This document shows positions 54,315 through 63,990 of a stretch of 64,000 nucleotides of DNA, one piece after another (within the stretch, counting starts at the first letter, position 1; each line of letters opens with the position of its first letter). The translations under genes and the position numbers were made by a program. This stretch comes from Nostoc sp. FACHB-973 (GTDB lineage: Bacteria > Cyanobacteriota > Cyanobacteriia > Cyanobacteriales > Nostocaceae): the NCBI RefSeq assembly GCF_014698115.1, contig NZ_JACJSJ010000018.1:1-64000 (forward strand). Reading direction: 5' to 3'. The notes beneath the pieces are model-generated. The model ran no database searches and had not been told where the DNA came from. It saw only the letters and a list, made by a program, of their open reading frames with translations.

Positions 54315-55298
54315 ATGTCATTGCATCAAGAACCATTGGTCAGCGTTATTATCCCGACTTATAATCGACCAGATTATCTGAAGCAAGCGATCGCTAGTGC
54401 TGTTCAACAAACTTATCAAAATATTGAAATTATTGTTTCTGATAATTGCAGTCCAGAAAATCCCCAAGCTATTGTCGCATCTTTTGGTGATTCACGCATT
54501 CGATTTTGGCGACACGAGCAAAACGTAGGTATGCTTGCTAATCAGCAACACGCCTTTAAAATGGCGCAAGGTAAATATGTTGCTAGCCTTCATGATGATG
54601 ATATGTGGAATCAAGACTTTTTAGCCAAGCTTGTACCACCATTAGAAGAAAATCCTCAGTTAATTCTCGCTTTTTGTGACCAATATATCATAGATGCAAA
54701 TGGCATAATTAATTATATTGGAACTGAAGAGAATACACGTGGTTATCAGCGGGACAAACTAACACCAGGAATTCATCAAGCTTTCTCTAAAATTGGGTTA
54801 ATAGATAAAAGTATACCCACTGCCGCATCTTGTGTAATTCGTAATCACTCTGTTGATTGGGATAGTATTCCCTCAGAAGTTGGTGGAATGTGGGATTTAT
54901 ATTTAACCTACCTCTGCTGTATATCTGGTCGTGGTGCTTACTACTATCCAGAAAGATTAACGCGATATCGTGCCCACGAACAAACTGATACCATGCTCAG
55001 TGGTAGTCGAGATGTACAGGCAAAAATTCGCAAAGCTAAAAGCGAAATGTTTTGTTATCAAGTCTTTATGGAAGACAGTCGTCTAGAAGAATTTAGGACG
55101 CACTTTCAACAAAAATGGTCGGAAGCTAATACTACATTGGGAATTGGTTTACTGCGAAGCGAACAGATAGCGGCAGCACGTCCATATTTTTGGCAGGCGT
55201 TGAAAAAACAAAAATTTAATTGGCGAACTTTAGTTGCACTGATTCTCAGTTTTACTCCGCGAATTTTGACGAATAAGTTAATAGGAGTATCGAAATAA
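54315..55298 (+). CDS. Family 2 glycosyltransferase (GT-A)
   Basis: 327 residues from ATG 54315 with AAGAGAGA before it; an upstream in-frame start would overlap the previous gene. GT2 start VSVIIPTYNRPDYLKQAIASAVQQTYQNIEIIVSDNCS, DxD-type SLHDDDMWNQDFL, and a helical C-terminal part with the motif RARPYFWQAL-like AAARPYFWQALKKQ. It adds one sugar in repeat-unit assembly. A GTAGGGGC-family palindrome follows the stop at 55314-55342. Confidence 0.93.
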   Translation: MSLHQEPLVSVIIPTYNRPDYLKQAIASAVQQTYQNIEIIVSDNCSPENPQAIVASFGDSRIRFWRHEQNVGMLANQQHAFKMAQGKYVASLHDDDMWNQDFLAKLVPPLEENPQLILAFCDQYIIDANGIINYIGTEENTRGYQRDKLTPGIHQAFSKIGLIDKSIPTAASCVIRNHSVDWDSIPSEVGGMWDLYLTYLCCISGRGAYYYPERLTRYRAHEQTDTMLSGSRDVQAKIRKAKSEMFCYQVFMEDSRLEEFRTHFQQKWSEANTTLGIGLLRSEQIAAARPYFWQALKKQKFNWRTLVALILSFTPRILTNKLIGVSK

Positions 55299-55313
55299 TA
55301 TAGCGGTACACCT

Positions 55314-55342
55314 GTAGGGGCACGGCACTGCCGTGCCCCTAC
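55314..55342. repeat. Hairpin repeat (GTAGGGGCACGGCA stem, one-base loop)
   Basis: A 14-bp perfect stem 16 bases after the previous stop. It may act as a transcript-end structure. Same family as the other GTAGGGGC palindromes. Confidence 0.85.
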
Positions 55343-55534
55343 ACCTGGCGATATAATGTTATACCGCATCTGAATGGAAACCGCTATGTAGCAATTATTC
55401 TGAAGTAAATTATTTTTTTTAACGAACCGCCAAGGACGCAAAGGACGCAAAGAAAAGAAAGAAAAGAAAATTCTCCTCAACTCTCTGCGCCTCTGCGCCT
55501 CTGCGTGAGCTTTTCTCCCTAAATAAAGTACTGT

Positions 55535-56746
55535 ATGAAACTTTGCATTGTTACCCATAAAATCAAAAAAGGTGATGGTCAAGGCCGAGTGAACTACGAA
55601 GTTGCTAACGAAGCAATTCGTCGCGGTCATCACCTAACATTATTAGCAAGTGAAATCGCCCCAGAACTAGAACACAACACTCAAGTTAATTGGATTAAAA
55701 TTCCAGTCCAAGGGTATCCCACCGAATTTCTACGTAATTTCATCTTTGCCCAAAAAAGTGCAAATTGGTTGCGTCAACATCGCTCAAACTTTGATTTAAT
55801 CAAAATCAATGGCGCCATTAATATGGCTGCTGCTGATGTGAATGCTGTACATTTTGTCCATAGTTCATGGTTGCGATCGCCAGTTCATATTTCCCGCAAC
55901 CGCCGAGACTTATATGGCTTATATCAGTGGCTATTTACCGCTTTTAATGCCCGTTGGGAAAAACAAGCTTTCCAAAAAGCTAAGGTCGTTGTAGCGGTAT
56001 CCGAAAAGGTAGCCCAGGAATTAATTAACATTGGTGTACCTCGTTCTCGGATTCGCGTAATTGTGAATGGAGTAGACCTAGAAGAGTTTACTCCTGGTAA
56101 AAGCAATCGCCAAAAATTAGGTTTACCAGAAAATGTCACCCTCGCGCTGTTCGCCGGAGACATCCGCACACCCAGAAAGAACTTAGATACAATCCTCCAC
56201 GCCTTAACTAAAGTTCCCGATTTACATCTGGTGGTGGTGGGTCACATTGAAGATAGTCCCTTCCCTCAGCTAGCAGGATCTTTGGGGTTAAACGATCGCG
56301 TCCATTTTGTGGGATTTCGCCGTGATATCCCCGAAATTATGCGATCGGTAGATTTATTTATTTTTCCTTCCCGATATGAAGCTTGTAGCCTGGTATTGTT
56401 AGAAGCACTTGCTTCAGGACTGCCAGTAATTACTGCCACAGCTACCGGCGGTGCAGAGTTAGTAACGCCAGAATGCGGCATCGTCTTACCCGACTCAGAT
56501 GATATCGATGCATTGGCTGTGGCGCTAATGTCCTTAGTGAGTGAGCGATCGCTGATGCAACAAATGGGTCAAGCTGCTCGTTCTGTGGCAGAACAACACA
56601 GCTGGACTACTATGGCACAAACTTATGTGGATTTATTCGAGGAGTTAAGCAAGAATGCGGAACACCGTTCTCATACCAACTTATCGCCGTCCACAAGACC
56701 TCTCACGCTGCCTTTTGGCGCTACAGGAGCAAATCAAACCAGTTGA
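55535..56746 (+). CDS. GT4 glycosyltransferase
   Basis: 403 residues, GT-B. Starts MKLCIVTHKIKKGDGQGRVNYEVANEAIRRGH, then VHFVHSSWL, VVAVSEKVAQELINIGV, a donor domain with LALFAGDIRTPRKNLDTILHAL and the E-x7-E motif in FPSRYEACSLVLLEALASGLPVITATATGGAEL. The last 31 codons overlap the start of the next gene in another frame, so the proline- and threonine-rich tail (STRPLTLPFGATG) may be a later extension. Co-translation with the following GT2 gene is likely. Confidence 0.93.
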   Translation: MKLCIVTHKIKKGDGQGRVNYEVANEAIRRGHHLTLLASEIAPELEHNTQVNWIKIPVQGYPTEFLRNFIFAQKSANWLRQHRSNFDLIKINGAINMAAADVNAVHFVHSSWLRSPVHISRNRRDLYGLYQWLFTAFNARWEKQAFQKAKVVVAVSEKVAQELINIGVPRSRIRVIVNGVDLEEFTPGKSNRQKLGLPENVTLALFAGDIRTPRKNLDTILHALTKVPDLHLVVVGHIEDSPFPQLAGSLGLNDRVHFVGFRRDIPEIMRSVDLFIFPSRYEACSLVLLEALASGLPVITATATGGAELVTPECGIVLPDSDDIDALAVALMSLVSERSLMQQMGQAARSVAEQHSWTTMAQTYVDLFEELSKNAEHRSHTNLSPSTRPLTLPFGATGANQTS

Positions 56747-57584
56747 TCAGGTGATAGTGGTTGTCCGTGATACGGATACAGAAACTTGGGAATTTCTAGC
56801 CCAATTCAAAGCAGACAAGCTGCCACTACAAACTGTGAAAGTCACACAACCGGGGGTAGTAGCAGCCCTGAATGCCGGACTGGCAGAGGTGGAGGGCGAT
56901 ATTGTTTCCATTACCGATGATGATGCTGCACCCCATCCCGATTGGTTAGAGCGCATCGCCGCTTACTTTGCTTGTGATAGTCGCCTTGGCGGTCTGGGTG
57001 GGCGTGATTGGATACACCACGGGAGCAAATTAGAAGACGACTCCCGCCCAATAGTTGGTAGGTTGCAGTGGTTTGGGCGCGTAATTGGCAACCATCATCT
57101 GGGAGTAGGAGAAGCCCGCGAAGTTGATATTCTCAAAGGCGTAAACATGAGTTTTCGCAAAGAAGCTATTGGGCAATTGCGCTTTGACGAGCGGATGCGA
57201 GGTACTGGAGCGCAAGTACATTTTGAAATGGCATTTACTCTGGCATTAAAGCGAGCTGGTTGGAAGATAATTTACGATCCTAATGTTGCCGTAGAACATT
57301 ACCCAGCACAACGTTTTGATGAAGATCAGCGAAACAATTTTAATGAAATTGCCTTGATTAATTTAGTTCATAATGAAACCTTAGTTTTATTAGAACATCT
57401 ATCATTTATCCGCCAAGTTGTATTTTTATTCTGGGCAATATTAGTTGGAACCTGCGATAGTTTTGGCTTCATCCAATGGCTGAGATTTTTACCTAGTCAA
57501 GGACAGTTAGCAAGTAAAAAATTGTTAGCATCTTGGCGTGGACGTTGGCAAGGATGTAGAGAATTCGTAATTCGTAATTCGTAA
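56655..57584 (+). CDS. Family 2 glycosyltransferase with membrane-associated tail
   Basis: 309 residues. GT2 start NTVLIPTYRRPQDLSRCLLALQEQ, DxD-type VSITDDDAAPHPDW, VDILKGVNMSFRKEAI and a conserved GTGAQVHFEMAFTLALKRAGWK. One hydrophobic stretch near the end (QVVFLFWAILVGTCDSFGFI). The ATG lies 92 bases inside the previous gene, in another frame, and the coding similarity to GT2 begins at once, so the overlap is real. The C-terminal EFVIRNS and stop are repeat-encoded (57561-57593). Confidence 0.92.
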   Translation: MRNTVLIPTYRRPQDLSRCLLALQEQIKPVDQVIVVVRDTDTETWEFLAQFKADKLPLQTVKVTQPGVVAALNAGLAEVEGDIVSITDDDAAPHPDWLERIAAYFACDSRLGGLGGRDWIHHGSKLEDDSRPIVGRLQWFGRVIGNHHLGVGEAREVDILKGVNMSFRKEAIGQLRFDERMRGTGAQVHFEMAFTLALKRAGWKIIYDPNVAVEHYPAQRFDEDQRNNFNEIALINLVHNETLVLLEHLSFIRQVVFLFWAILVGTCDSFGFIQWLRFLPSQGQLASKKLLASWRGRWQGCREFVIRNS

Positions 57585-57593
57585 TTCGTAATT
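57561..57593. repeat. STRR array of AATTCGT heptamers at a gene junction
   Basis: Four to five units. It codes for EFVIRNS, supplies TAA at 57582-57584 and ends a few bases before the ATG of the next gene at 57596. Confidence 0.9.
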
Positions 57594-57595
57594 GA

Positions 57596-59023
57596 ATGAT
57601 TTCTAAACAGATACTTTACAATAGTTTTTCACAAGAAAACTATTCTCCTGAGGAGCGATCGCCACAGGGGTGGATGGCGATCGCCGGCTTTATACTATTA
57701 ACTGTAGTTTGCTATTTTGCTGGTGCTACTGCTGCATTGCGCCTAATTTTTCCGGTGACAGCTTTAGTAGTAGCCGTGTTTTTATACTTGCGCCATCCCA
57801 TTCTCTACATCGGCTTTACCTGGTGGATATGCTTTCTCACGCCCTTAGCTACCCGCTTAGTTGACTATCGCGTAGGCTGGGACCCTACCCGTCAGATGCT
57901 CATAGCACCATATCTAGTGGTGTTTGTGACCATCGCAACTTTTTTGCGCCGCTTTAAAAGCGCCTCTCGCCAAGGAGGTTTACCGTTTGTTTTGGCTTTT
58001 ATCGGAGTCTTCTACGGCTTTTTGATAGGTCTCATTTATAATGCACCAATCCCTGTAGCACGCGGTTTATTGGATTGGCTAGGCCCAATTATTTTTGCTT
58101 TTCACTTATTTATTAACTGGCGAGATTACCCCGTATATCGGCGAAATTTTCAGCGAACATTTCTCTGGTGTGTGTTGATTTTAGGAGCTTATGGTGTATA
58201 TCAATTCGTTGTCGCGCCTGAGTGGGATAGGTACTGGCTTATAGAATCAAAACTATTCATGAGTTCTGGAAATCCTGTGCCTTTTGGGATGCGCGTCTGG
58301 AGTACATTACATTCAGTCGGTCCCTTTGGTTCTGTGATGCAAGCTGGGTTGCTGTTGTTATTTACCAGTTCCGGAAGTTTAATTTTTCCTGCCTCAGCCG
58401 TTGGTTATTTATCTTTTTTATTGACACAAGCGCGTACAAATTGGGGCGGCTGGTTATTCGGAGTAATTATGATTGTGGGTTCAGTCAAAACCCGGATTCA
58501 AATGCGCCTAATAACCATAATTGTGGTCATGGCAATTTGTGTTGTGCCATTGACAACTATCGAACCAATTTCTCATGTTGTGTCAGAGCGGTTGCAAACT
58601 TTTTCTAATCTGGAAGAAGATAACAGTTTTAAAGATAGATCGCAAAGTTACGACAAAAACCTAAGTCTAGCTCTTTCTAATGCTTTAGGTAACGGATTAG
58701 GAAATATCTGGAAGGTCAACGAAAAAACCGGTCAAATTGAAGTAGTGGTAATTGACAGTGGCATTTTAGATATGTTTTTTACCCTTGGTTGGTTTGGAGC
58801 AATTTTTTATATGGGTGGATTAATCTTGTTAATTGTTAGTGTTAGCAAATATAGTGAAGGACGGTTTGATAGTTTTATCAGTGCTGCCCGCGCTATTGGC
58901 ATTAGCTCTGCTACACAACTAGTTATTGGTAGTGGCATGTTGAGTGTAGCAGGCATGATTCTTTGGGGATTTTTAGCTATGGCTATGGCAGGACATAAGT
59001 ATTATCTTCATCAAGAAAAGTAA
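57596..59023 (+). CDS. O-antigen ligase/polymerase-like membrane protein
   Basis: 475 residues with ten to twelve hydrophobic segments (for example GWMAIAGFILLTVVCYFAG, LIFPVTALVVAVFLYL, LPFVLAFIGVFYGFLIGLIY, TIIVVMAICVVPLTTI). A large loop with FMSSGNPVPFGMRVWSTLHSVGPFG, then LLTQARTNWGGWLFG (Arg-containing, like the Wzy_C/WaaL motif) and a second loop around residue 350-400 with DRSQSYDKNLSLALSNALGNGLGN. The placement among glycosyltransferases and next to Wzc-like and HepC genes fits a Wzy polymerase. Polymerase versus ligase cannot be decided. Confidence 0.85.
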   Translation: MISKQILYNSFSQENYSPEERSPQGWMAIAGFILLTVVCYFAGATAALRLIFPVTALVVAVFLYLRHPILYIGFTWWICFLTPLATRLVDYRVGWDPTRQMLIAPYLVVFVTIATFLRRFKSASRQGGLPFVLAFIGVFYGFLIGLIYNAPIPVARGLLDWLGPIIFAFHLFINWRDYPVYRRNFQRTFLWCVLILGAYGVYQFVVAPEWDRYWLIESKLFMSSGNPVPFGMRVWSTLHSVGPFGSVMQAGLLLLFTSSGSLIFPASAVGYLSFLLTQARTNWGGWLFGVIMIVGSVKTRIQMRLITIIVVMAICVVPLTTIEPISHVVSERLQTFSNLEEDNSFKDRSQSYDKNLSLALSNALGNGLGNIWKVNEKTGQIEVVVIDSGILDMFFTLGWFGAIFYMGGLILLIVSVSKYSEGRFDSFISAARAIGISSATQLVIGSGMLSVAGMILWGFLAMAMAGHKYYLHQEK

Positions 59024-59102
59024 ACAGGAGTCAGGAGTCAGAATTCAGAATTCAGGAGTCAGAAGTAGAGAAACACTTTTATTAAATAGACGGGTTAAAA
59101 TT

Positions 59103-60224
59103 ATGAAAGCAATTATTGTAATGCCACTAGCCGAACAACGAGGCGGCGGTGAAATGATGCTTTGGGATTTGATGCAGCAGGGACGTAATGCTGGTGTCGA
59201 GTGGCTAGTGATATTTTTAGAAAACGGCCCGATGGTAGAACAAGTAAAGTCCCTTGGCATCGATGCGCGAGTTGTGGAAAGTGGACGTTTACGCCAAATT
59301 CACCGTTTTATTGCTGCTGTTTTCCGGATAGCTGCGATCGCCCGCGAGGAACATGCAGATATAATCGTTAATTGGATGTGGATTACGCACATATCCGGAG
59401 GTTTGGCGGCGATGTTGGCGGGGTTACCTGCTGTGTGGTATCAGCTAGAAGTGCCTAGCGATAAAACTTGGTTAGTACGGCTGGCTACTTTAATCCCAGC
59501 ACGGGCAATTATTACCCTCTCCCAAGATGGCAAGCAAGCACAAGCGCAGATTTGGCCGCACAGACCAACACCATTGGTTTATCCTGGTGTAGCACTAGAC
59601 CGATTTGAACCTGATGCTTTACCTTCTCCTGAAGAAGCACGGCGAAAGTTGGGCTTACCTTTGCAGGGGCCACTGATTGGAATTGTCGGACGATTGCAAC
59701 GATGGAAAGGAATGCATGTATTGGTACAAGCAATGCCCAAAATTTTACAGCAGTATCCCGATGCCCATTGTGTAGTAGTTGGTGGTAAGCACGATTTGGA
59801 ACCGGATTATGAGGACTTTTTAAAAGCAGAAATCGCTGCTTTAGGCTTGAAAGAACAAGTAATTATGGCTGGGTTACAGCGCAATATTCCAGAGTGGGTG
59901 CAGGCGATGGATGTATTTGTCCATGCATCTGATAAAGAACCGTTTGGTATTGTGATTATTGAAGCGATGGCGTTGGGAAAACCTGTGATTGCTGGCGATG
60001 CAGGCGGGCCAACGGAGATTATTACAGATGGCATCAATGGACTATTAACACCTTACGGCAATGCGGATAAATTAGCGATCGCTATTCTCCGCTATCTTGA
60101 CGAGCAAGAATTTGCCCGAAGTGCCGGAATCGCCGCACGACAACGCGCCCTCGATTTCTCAACCCACAGTTATGCTCAAAATTTTATCAACGCCGTTCGT
60201 TCTGTAATACCCAGCGTTTCCTAG
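59103..60224 (+). CDS. GT4 glycosyltransferase
   Basis: 373 residues, GT-B. Opening MKAIIVMPLAEQRGGGEMMLWDLMQQGRNAGVEW, acceptor region IVNWMWITHISGG, donor domain LIGIVGRLQRWKGMHVLVQAMPKIL, CVVVGGKHDLEPDYEDFLK, VFVHASDKEPFGIVIIEAMALGKPVIAGDAGGPTEII with the E-x7-E pair and GINGLLTPYGNADKLA. Last recognisable glycan gene of the island; its start lies 79 bases after the polymerase-like gene, across GAGTCAG repeats. Sugar specificity unknown. Confidence 0.94.
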   Translation: MKAIIVMPLAEQRGGGEMMLWDLMQQGRNAGVEWLVIFLENGPMVEQVKSLGIDARVVESGRLRQIHRFIAAVFRIAAIAREEHADIIVNWMWITHISGGLAAMLAGLPAVWYQLEVPSDKTWLVRLATLIPARAIITLSQDGKQAQAQIWPHRPTPLVYPGVALDRFEPDALPSPEEARRKLGLPLQGPLIGIVGRLQRWKGMHVLVQAMPKILQQYPDAHCVVVGGKHDLEPDYEDFLKAEIAALGLKEQVIMAGLQRNIPEWVQAMDVFVHASDKEPFGIVIIEAMALGKPVIAGDAGGPTEIITDGINGLLTPYGNADKLAIAILRYLDEQEFARSAGIAARQRALDFSTHSYAQNFINAVRSVIPSVS

Positions 60225-60289
60225 ATAGAAAACTCAACTTTTATTAATATAGTTCGCTTACAGCAATTTTCAGGTAAATAAACCGCGTT

Positions 60290-60317
60290 GTAGGGTAGCA
60301 CCGCTGTGCTACCCTAC
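60290..60317. repeat. Imperfect palindrome (GTAGGGTAGCACC)
   Basis: Same family as 48614-48641, with a central mismatch. Confidence 0.75.
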
Positions 60318-60353
60318 CGAGGATTGTGGTTCAAATAGATGAAAAACGCTGTA

Positions 60354-60455
60354 ATATCATGTCCGCCTAATCACTTATCAAAAAAATCTCCGCGTCAGAG
60401 CGTCCCCGTGTCTTTGCGTCGGTCTAAATAATAAGTCTTTTCCCGGACATGATAT
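60354..60455. mobile_element. Small inverted-repeat element, ATATCATGTCCG family, copy C
   Basis: 102 bp. Both ends read ATATCATGTCCG exactly when the right end is reversed. The interior differs from copies A and B (GCGTCAGAGCGTCCCCGTGT type). Non-coding. Confidence 0.78.
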
Positions 60456-60562
60456 AATTCCCACCGACTAACTGAATCATAATCGTAGTAGGGAACATGG
60501 CTGTGCCCCTACCCGTGTACTTCATTTACCTGAAATAGGGTGTACCATGCGATCGCAGTAAT

Positions 60563-61264
60563 CTAAATTGTATCTGGATCGATATTAAACTCTCGCAATT
60601 TTGCTGCCAACCGTTCTGCCTTTTGTTCTGCTTGTTGTAATCTTTCTTCTGTCTGTTCTGCCGTTTCTTCAGGTGTTGGTACTAGTCGTATATCTGGTGT
60701 AAAAAACCGCAATATTCCCTGATGAATTCCTAGATATAACCCTAACTGTTGACTCCATAAATATCCTTGTTCATTTACTTGCAGAGGTTGATATTTTCCA
60801 TCTACTAAATGAAATCCTGCAAATTCTAATGTGTATGGGTCAAACCAAAAATAATCAGGAGTCCGGAAAGTATCTTGATAAATTTCTTTTTTTAAACCTT
60901 TGTCTGTCTTCGCTGTTGAGTCTGACAAAATTTCTAGAATGAAATTCGGATATTTACCATCTTCTTCCCAGACTACCCAACTCTTACGGGTTTTGCGTTG
61001 GGTTCCCAACACTACAAAAAAGTCTGGTCCTCGGAAAGATTCTGATTTGCGTTGGTGTGGACTGTAGTAGATAGTCAAGTTTCCGGCTGCATAAAAATCA
61101 TTTCTATCTCGCCAGAACAATTCTAGACATGTTAAAAGTAAAATTATTTGTCGTAAATGTAGTTCGGTTTCCAAGGGAGGTTCATCACTATATAAATCAC
61201 CAGGGGGAAATATAACATCACCAGGGATGCCTTCTTGAGAATCTAATTCTTGAGCTATGGTCAT
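60563..61264 (-). CDS. Uma2 family (DUF820) PD-(D/E)xK nuclease-like protein
   Basis: 233 residues. Central Uma2 core: FRGPDFFVVLG (Asp of the nuclease fold), WVVWEEDGKYPNFILEILSDSTAKTDKGLKKEIYQ (the E-x-L/S-x-S-T pattern with Lys), TPDYFWFDPYTLEFAGFHL. A C-terminal charged coiled coil (TAEQTEERLQQAEQKAERLAAKL) is common in cyanobacterial members. These proteins are very abundant in Nostocales and their function is unknown. It stands alone, facing away from pheT. Confidence 0.92.
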   Translation of the reverse strand: MTIAQELDSQEGIPGDVIFPPGDLYSDEPPLETELHLRQIILLLTCLELFWRDRNDFYAAGNLTIYYSPHQRKSESFRGPDFFVVLGTQRKTRKSWVVWEEDGKYPNFILEILSDSTAKTDKGLKKEIYQDTFRTPDYFWFDPYTLEFAGFHLVDGKYQPLQVNEQGYLWSQQLGLYLGIHQGILRFFTPDIRLVPTPEETAEQTEERLQQAEQKAERLAAKLREFNIDPDTI

Positions 61265-61527
61265 AGAATGGATAGGGCATCAATTATTTATGAATTTATT
61301 TTAGCCTTGACACGCCACTAGGATAATTCAAAGTTGACTCGTCGGTTACCTTTATGATATGTGTGCAAAACACGAAGAAAAGATTAGCATGGGGGATTGT
61401 TCTGCTAGTCTAACGTAGTAGGATTGTTCAAGTGAAAGGCTATGAATTGCAGAGTGAATAGCGATCGCTACGCTAACAGACACTCTAAAATGAGAGCAAC
61501 AGACGATTCCTAAAACCAGCACACTCC

Positions 61528-63990
61528 ATGCGTATTTCTCTCAATTGGCTGCGCGAACTAGTAGAGATAAAACTTAGTCCAGAAGAATTAGCCGAAACCC
61601 TGACTATGGCGGGGTTTGAAGTAGAAGATATTGAAGACCGCCGTACTTGGGCTAATGGCGTGGTTGTGGGTAGAGTGCTTGAGCGTCAACCCCACCCAAA
61701 TGCTGATAAATTAAGTGTTTGCCAAGTCGATATTGGCGCAGATGAGACTTTAAATATTGTCTGTGGCGCTGCTAACGTCAAGGCAGATATCTATGTGCCA
61801 GTGGCAACTACGGGTACTTACTTACCCAACATCGACTTAAAAATTAAACCTGCAAAACTGCGTGGTGTCCCCTCCCAGGGCATGATTTGTTCTTTAAAAG
61901 AACTTGGTTTACCCACTGATGTAGACGGAATTCATATTTTTACCCAGGAAAATTTACCCTTGGGCAGTGATGTGCGTCCGTTGTTGGGTTTAGATGATGT
62001 CATTTTAGACCTCACGGCAACTGCTAATCGCGCTGATGCGTTGAGTATGGTAGGCGTAGCACGGGAAGTAGCAGCCTTGACTGGTGGAAAACTCAGTATT
62101 CCTGTACCGAGTGAAGTGCCAATTACCAAAAATACAGGAAATTTAACTTTAAAAATTGGTGACACCCAAGCTTGTCCTGCTTACATTGGTACGGTCATTG
62201 AACAAGTTAAAATTGTCCCATCTCCCGAATGGTTGCAACAGCGTTTACGGTCTGCGGGAGTACGTCCCATAAATAATGTCGTGGACATTACTAACTACGT
62301 GTTGTTGGAATGGGGACAACCACTGCACGCGTTTGATTGCGATCGCCTAAAATCAGTTGCAAGTAGCGAAAATTTAACCATCGGCGTCCGCTTCGCCACT
62401 GCTGGAGAATCCCTCAAAACCCTGGATGGGCAAACTCGCACTTTAGCATCCCAAAATTTATTAATCACCGCCAACGAAAAACCCGTTGCACTGGCGGGAG
62501 TCATGGGTGGAGAAGAAAGCGAAGTCCATGAAGGTACCGAAAGCCTAGTTTTAGAAGCCGCTTTATTTGATTCCGTAGCAATTCGCCGTTCTTCTCGCAG
62601 TGTTGGCTTAAGAAGTGAAGCTTCTGGTAGATACGAAAGAGGAGTTAACCGCGCTGAATTGGAAGTCGCAAATCGCCGCGCCTTGTCGTTAATTAGCGAA
62701 TTAGCCAGTGGAATTATTATCCACCAAGAAATCGCCGACACCCGCCCCGATCCATCTACCTGGACTCGTTCCATTGCACTGCGTTTAGATAGAGTCAATC
62801 AGATACTAGGGCCAATCGATTTGGGAGAGGATACAGGAGAACTCCAAGAACAAGACGTTGAAAGGATTTTGACTGCATTAGGCTGTCAGTTGACTTCTTC
62901 AGGCAATGTCTTAGGAGAAGACAACACACTCCAACCCACATGGTCTGTTTCTGTACCACCCTATCGCTACCGGGATTTAGAACGGGAAATTGACTTAATT
63001 GAAGAAATCGCCCGTCTGTATGGGTACAACAGATTTTGTGATACCTTACCAGAAAAAGCCGAAGCGGGTTATCTGCCTTTAGACCAGGAATTGATTCGCA
63101 AATTACGAGCTTTTTTTCGGGCAGAAGGGTTAACAGAATTAATTCATTACTCTTTAGTTAAACCAGGAGAAGACAGACAGATAGTATTAACAAATCCATT
63201 ATTTGTTGAATATTCAGCGCTGCGAACCGATTTAATATCCGGGTTAATTGACGCCTTTCAATATAATATAGAGCAGGGTAACGGCGCCCTCAACGGCTTT
63301 GAAGTCGGGCAAATTTTTTGGCAAGAAGAAGACGGTTTCCAAGAAGCAGAAGCCCTGGCTGGTATTGTGGGAGGCGACACCTCCATTGGTAAATGGTCAA
63401 AAGGCGGGCGAGAACAACCCTTGAATTGGTTTGAAGCCAAAGGGATTTTAGAAAGTGTATTTCGCCAACTTGGCTTGCAAGTAGAATATCAACCCGATCG
63501 CCGAGATGAACGCTTACATCCTGGACGCACCGCCTCTTTATGGATTAGAGGTAGTAGACTGGGAATTTTTGGGCAAATTCATCCCCAACTGCGGCGAGAA
63601 AAAGGCTTACCTGATTCAGCTTATGTTTTTCAATTAGATTTAGATGTACTTTTAAGTTCTCTAGAAGAAGATGAAATTCTTACCCCCACATTTCATCCCT
63701 ATTCCACCTATCCAGCAAGCGATCGCGACATCGCCTTTTTCGCACCCGTCAAAGTCTCAGTTGCCGAACTGCAAAAAGCAATCACCAAAGCTGGCAAAGA
63801 TTTGCTCGAATCAGTGGAATTGTTTGATGAATATCGTGGCGAAAACGTCCCCGAAGGCCAGCGGAGTCTAGCATTCCGCCTAATTTATCGGGCAAGCGAT
63901 CGTACTCTTACTGAGGCAGAAGTCGAACCAGTACACAATAAAGTCCGCGAAGCCTTAGTGGAAAAATTCGGCGTCAATTTGAGAAGTTAG
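61528..63990 (+). CDS. pheT: Phenylalanyl-tRNA synthetase beta subunit
   Basis: 820 residues, full length for bacterial PheT. N-terminal [14 protein letters not shown], tRNA-binding EMAP/OB domain (about 39-150, [15 protein letters not shown]), B3/B4 editing domain ([25 protein letters not shown]), B5 domain ([41 protein letters not shown]), inactive class II core ([26 protein letters not shown]), and the C-terminal FDX-ACB domain ([38 protein letters not shown]). Forms the alpha2-beta2 enzyme with PheS, which is not adjacent. Housekeeping, unrelated to the island. The stop is close to the window end. Confidence 0.97.
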   Translation: MRISLNWLRELVEIKLSPEELAETLTMAGFEVEDIEDRRTWANGVVVGRVLERQPHPNADKLSVCQVDIGADETLNIVCGAANVKADIYVPVATTGTYLPNIDLKIKPAKLRGVPSQGMICSLKELGLPTDVDGIHIFTQENLPLGSDVRPLLGLDDVILDLTATANRADALSMVGVAREVAALTGGKLSIPVPSEVPITKNTGNLTLKIGDTQACPAYIGTVIEQVKIVPSPEWLQQRLRSAGVRPINNVVDITNYVLLEWGQPLHAFDCDRLKSVASSENLTIGVRFATAGESLKTLDGQTRTLASQNLLITANEKPVALAGVMGGEESEVHEGTESLVLEAALFDSVAIRRSSRSVGLRSEASGRYERGVNRAELEVANRRALSLISELASGIIIHQEIADTRPDPSTWTRSIALRLDRVNQILGPIDLGEDTGELQEQDVERILTALGCQLTSSGNVLGEDNTLQPTWSVSVPPYRYRDLEREIDLIEEIARLYGYNRFCDTLPEKAEAGYLPLDQELIRKLRAFFRAEGLTELIHYSLVKPGEDRQIVLTNPLFVEYSALRTDLISGLIDAFQYNIEQGNGALNGFEVGQIFWQEEDGFQEAEALAGIVGGDTSIGKWSKGGREQPLNWFEAKGILESVFRQLGLQVEYQPDRRDERLHPGRTASLWIRGSRLGIFGQIHPQLRREKGLPDSAYVFQLDLDVLLSSLEEDEILTPTFHPYSTYPASDRDIAFFAPVKVSVAELQKAITKAGKDLLESVELFDEYRGENVPEGQRSLAFRLIYRASDRTLTEAEVEPVHNKVREALVEKFGVNLRS

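Larger units (their letters stand above)
60225..60562. other. Gap between the HEP-like island and the Uma2 gene, built of repeats
   Basis: Holds a hairpin (60290-60317), an ATATCATGTCCG-family element (60354-60455) and an inverted copy of the CAGGTAAATGAAGTACACGG segment seen at about 48480. No gene or RNA recognised. Both neighbours converge here, so it also serves as their end region. Confidence 0.65.
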
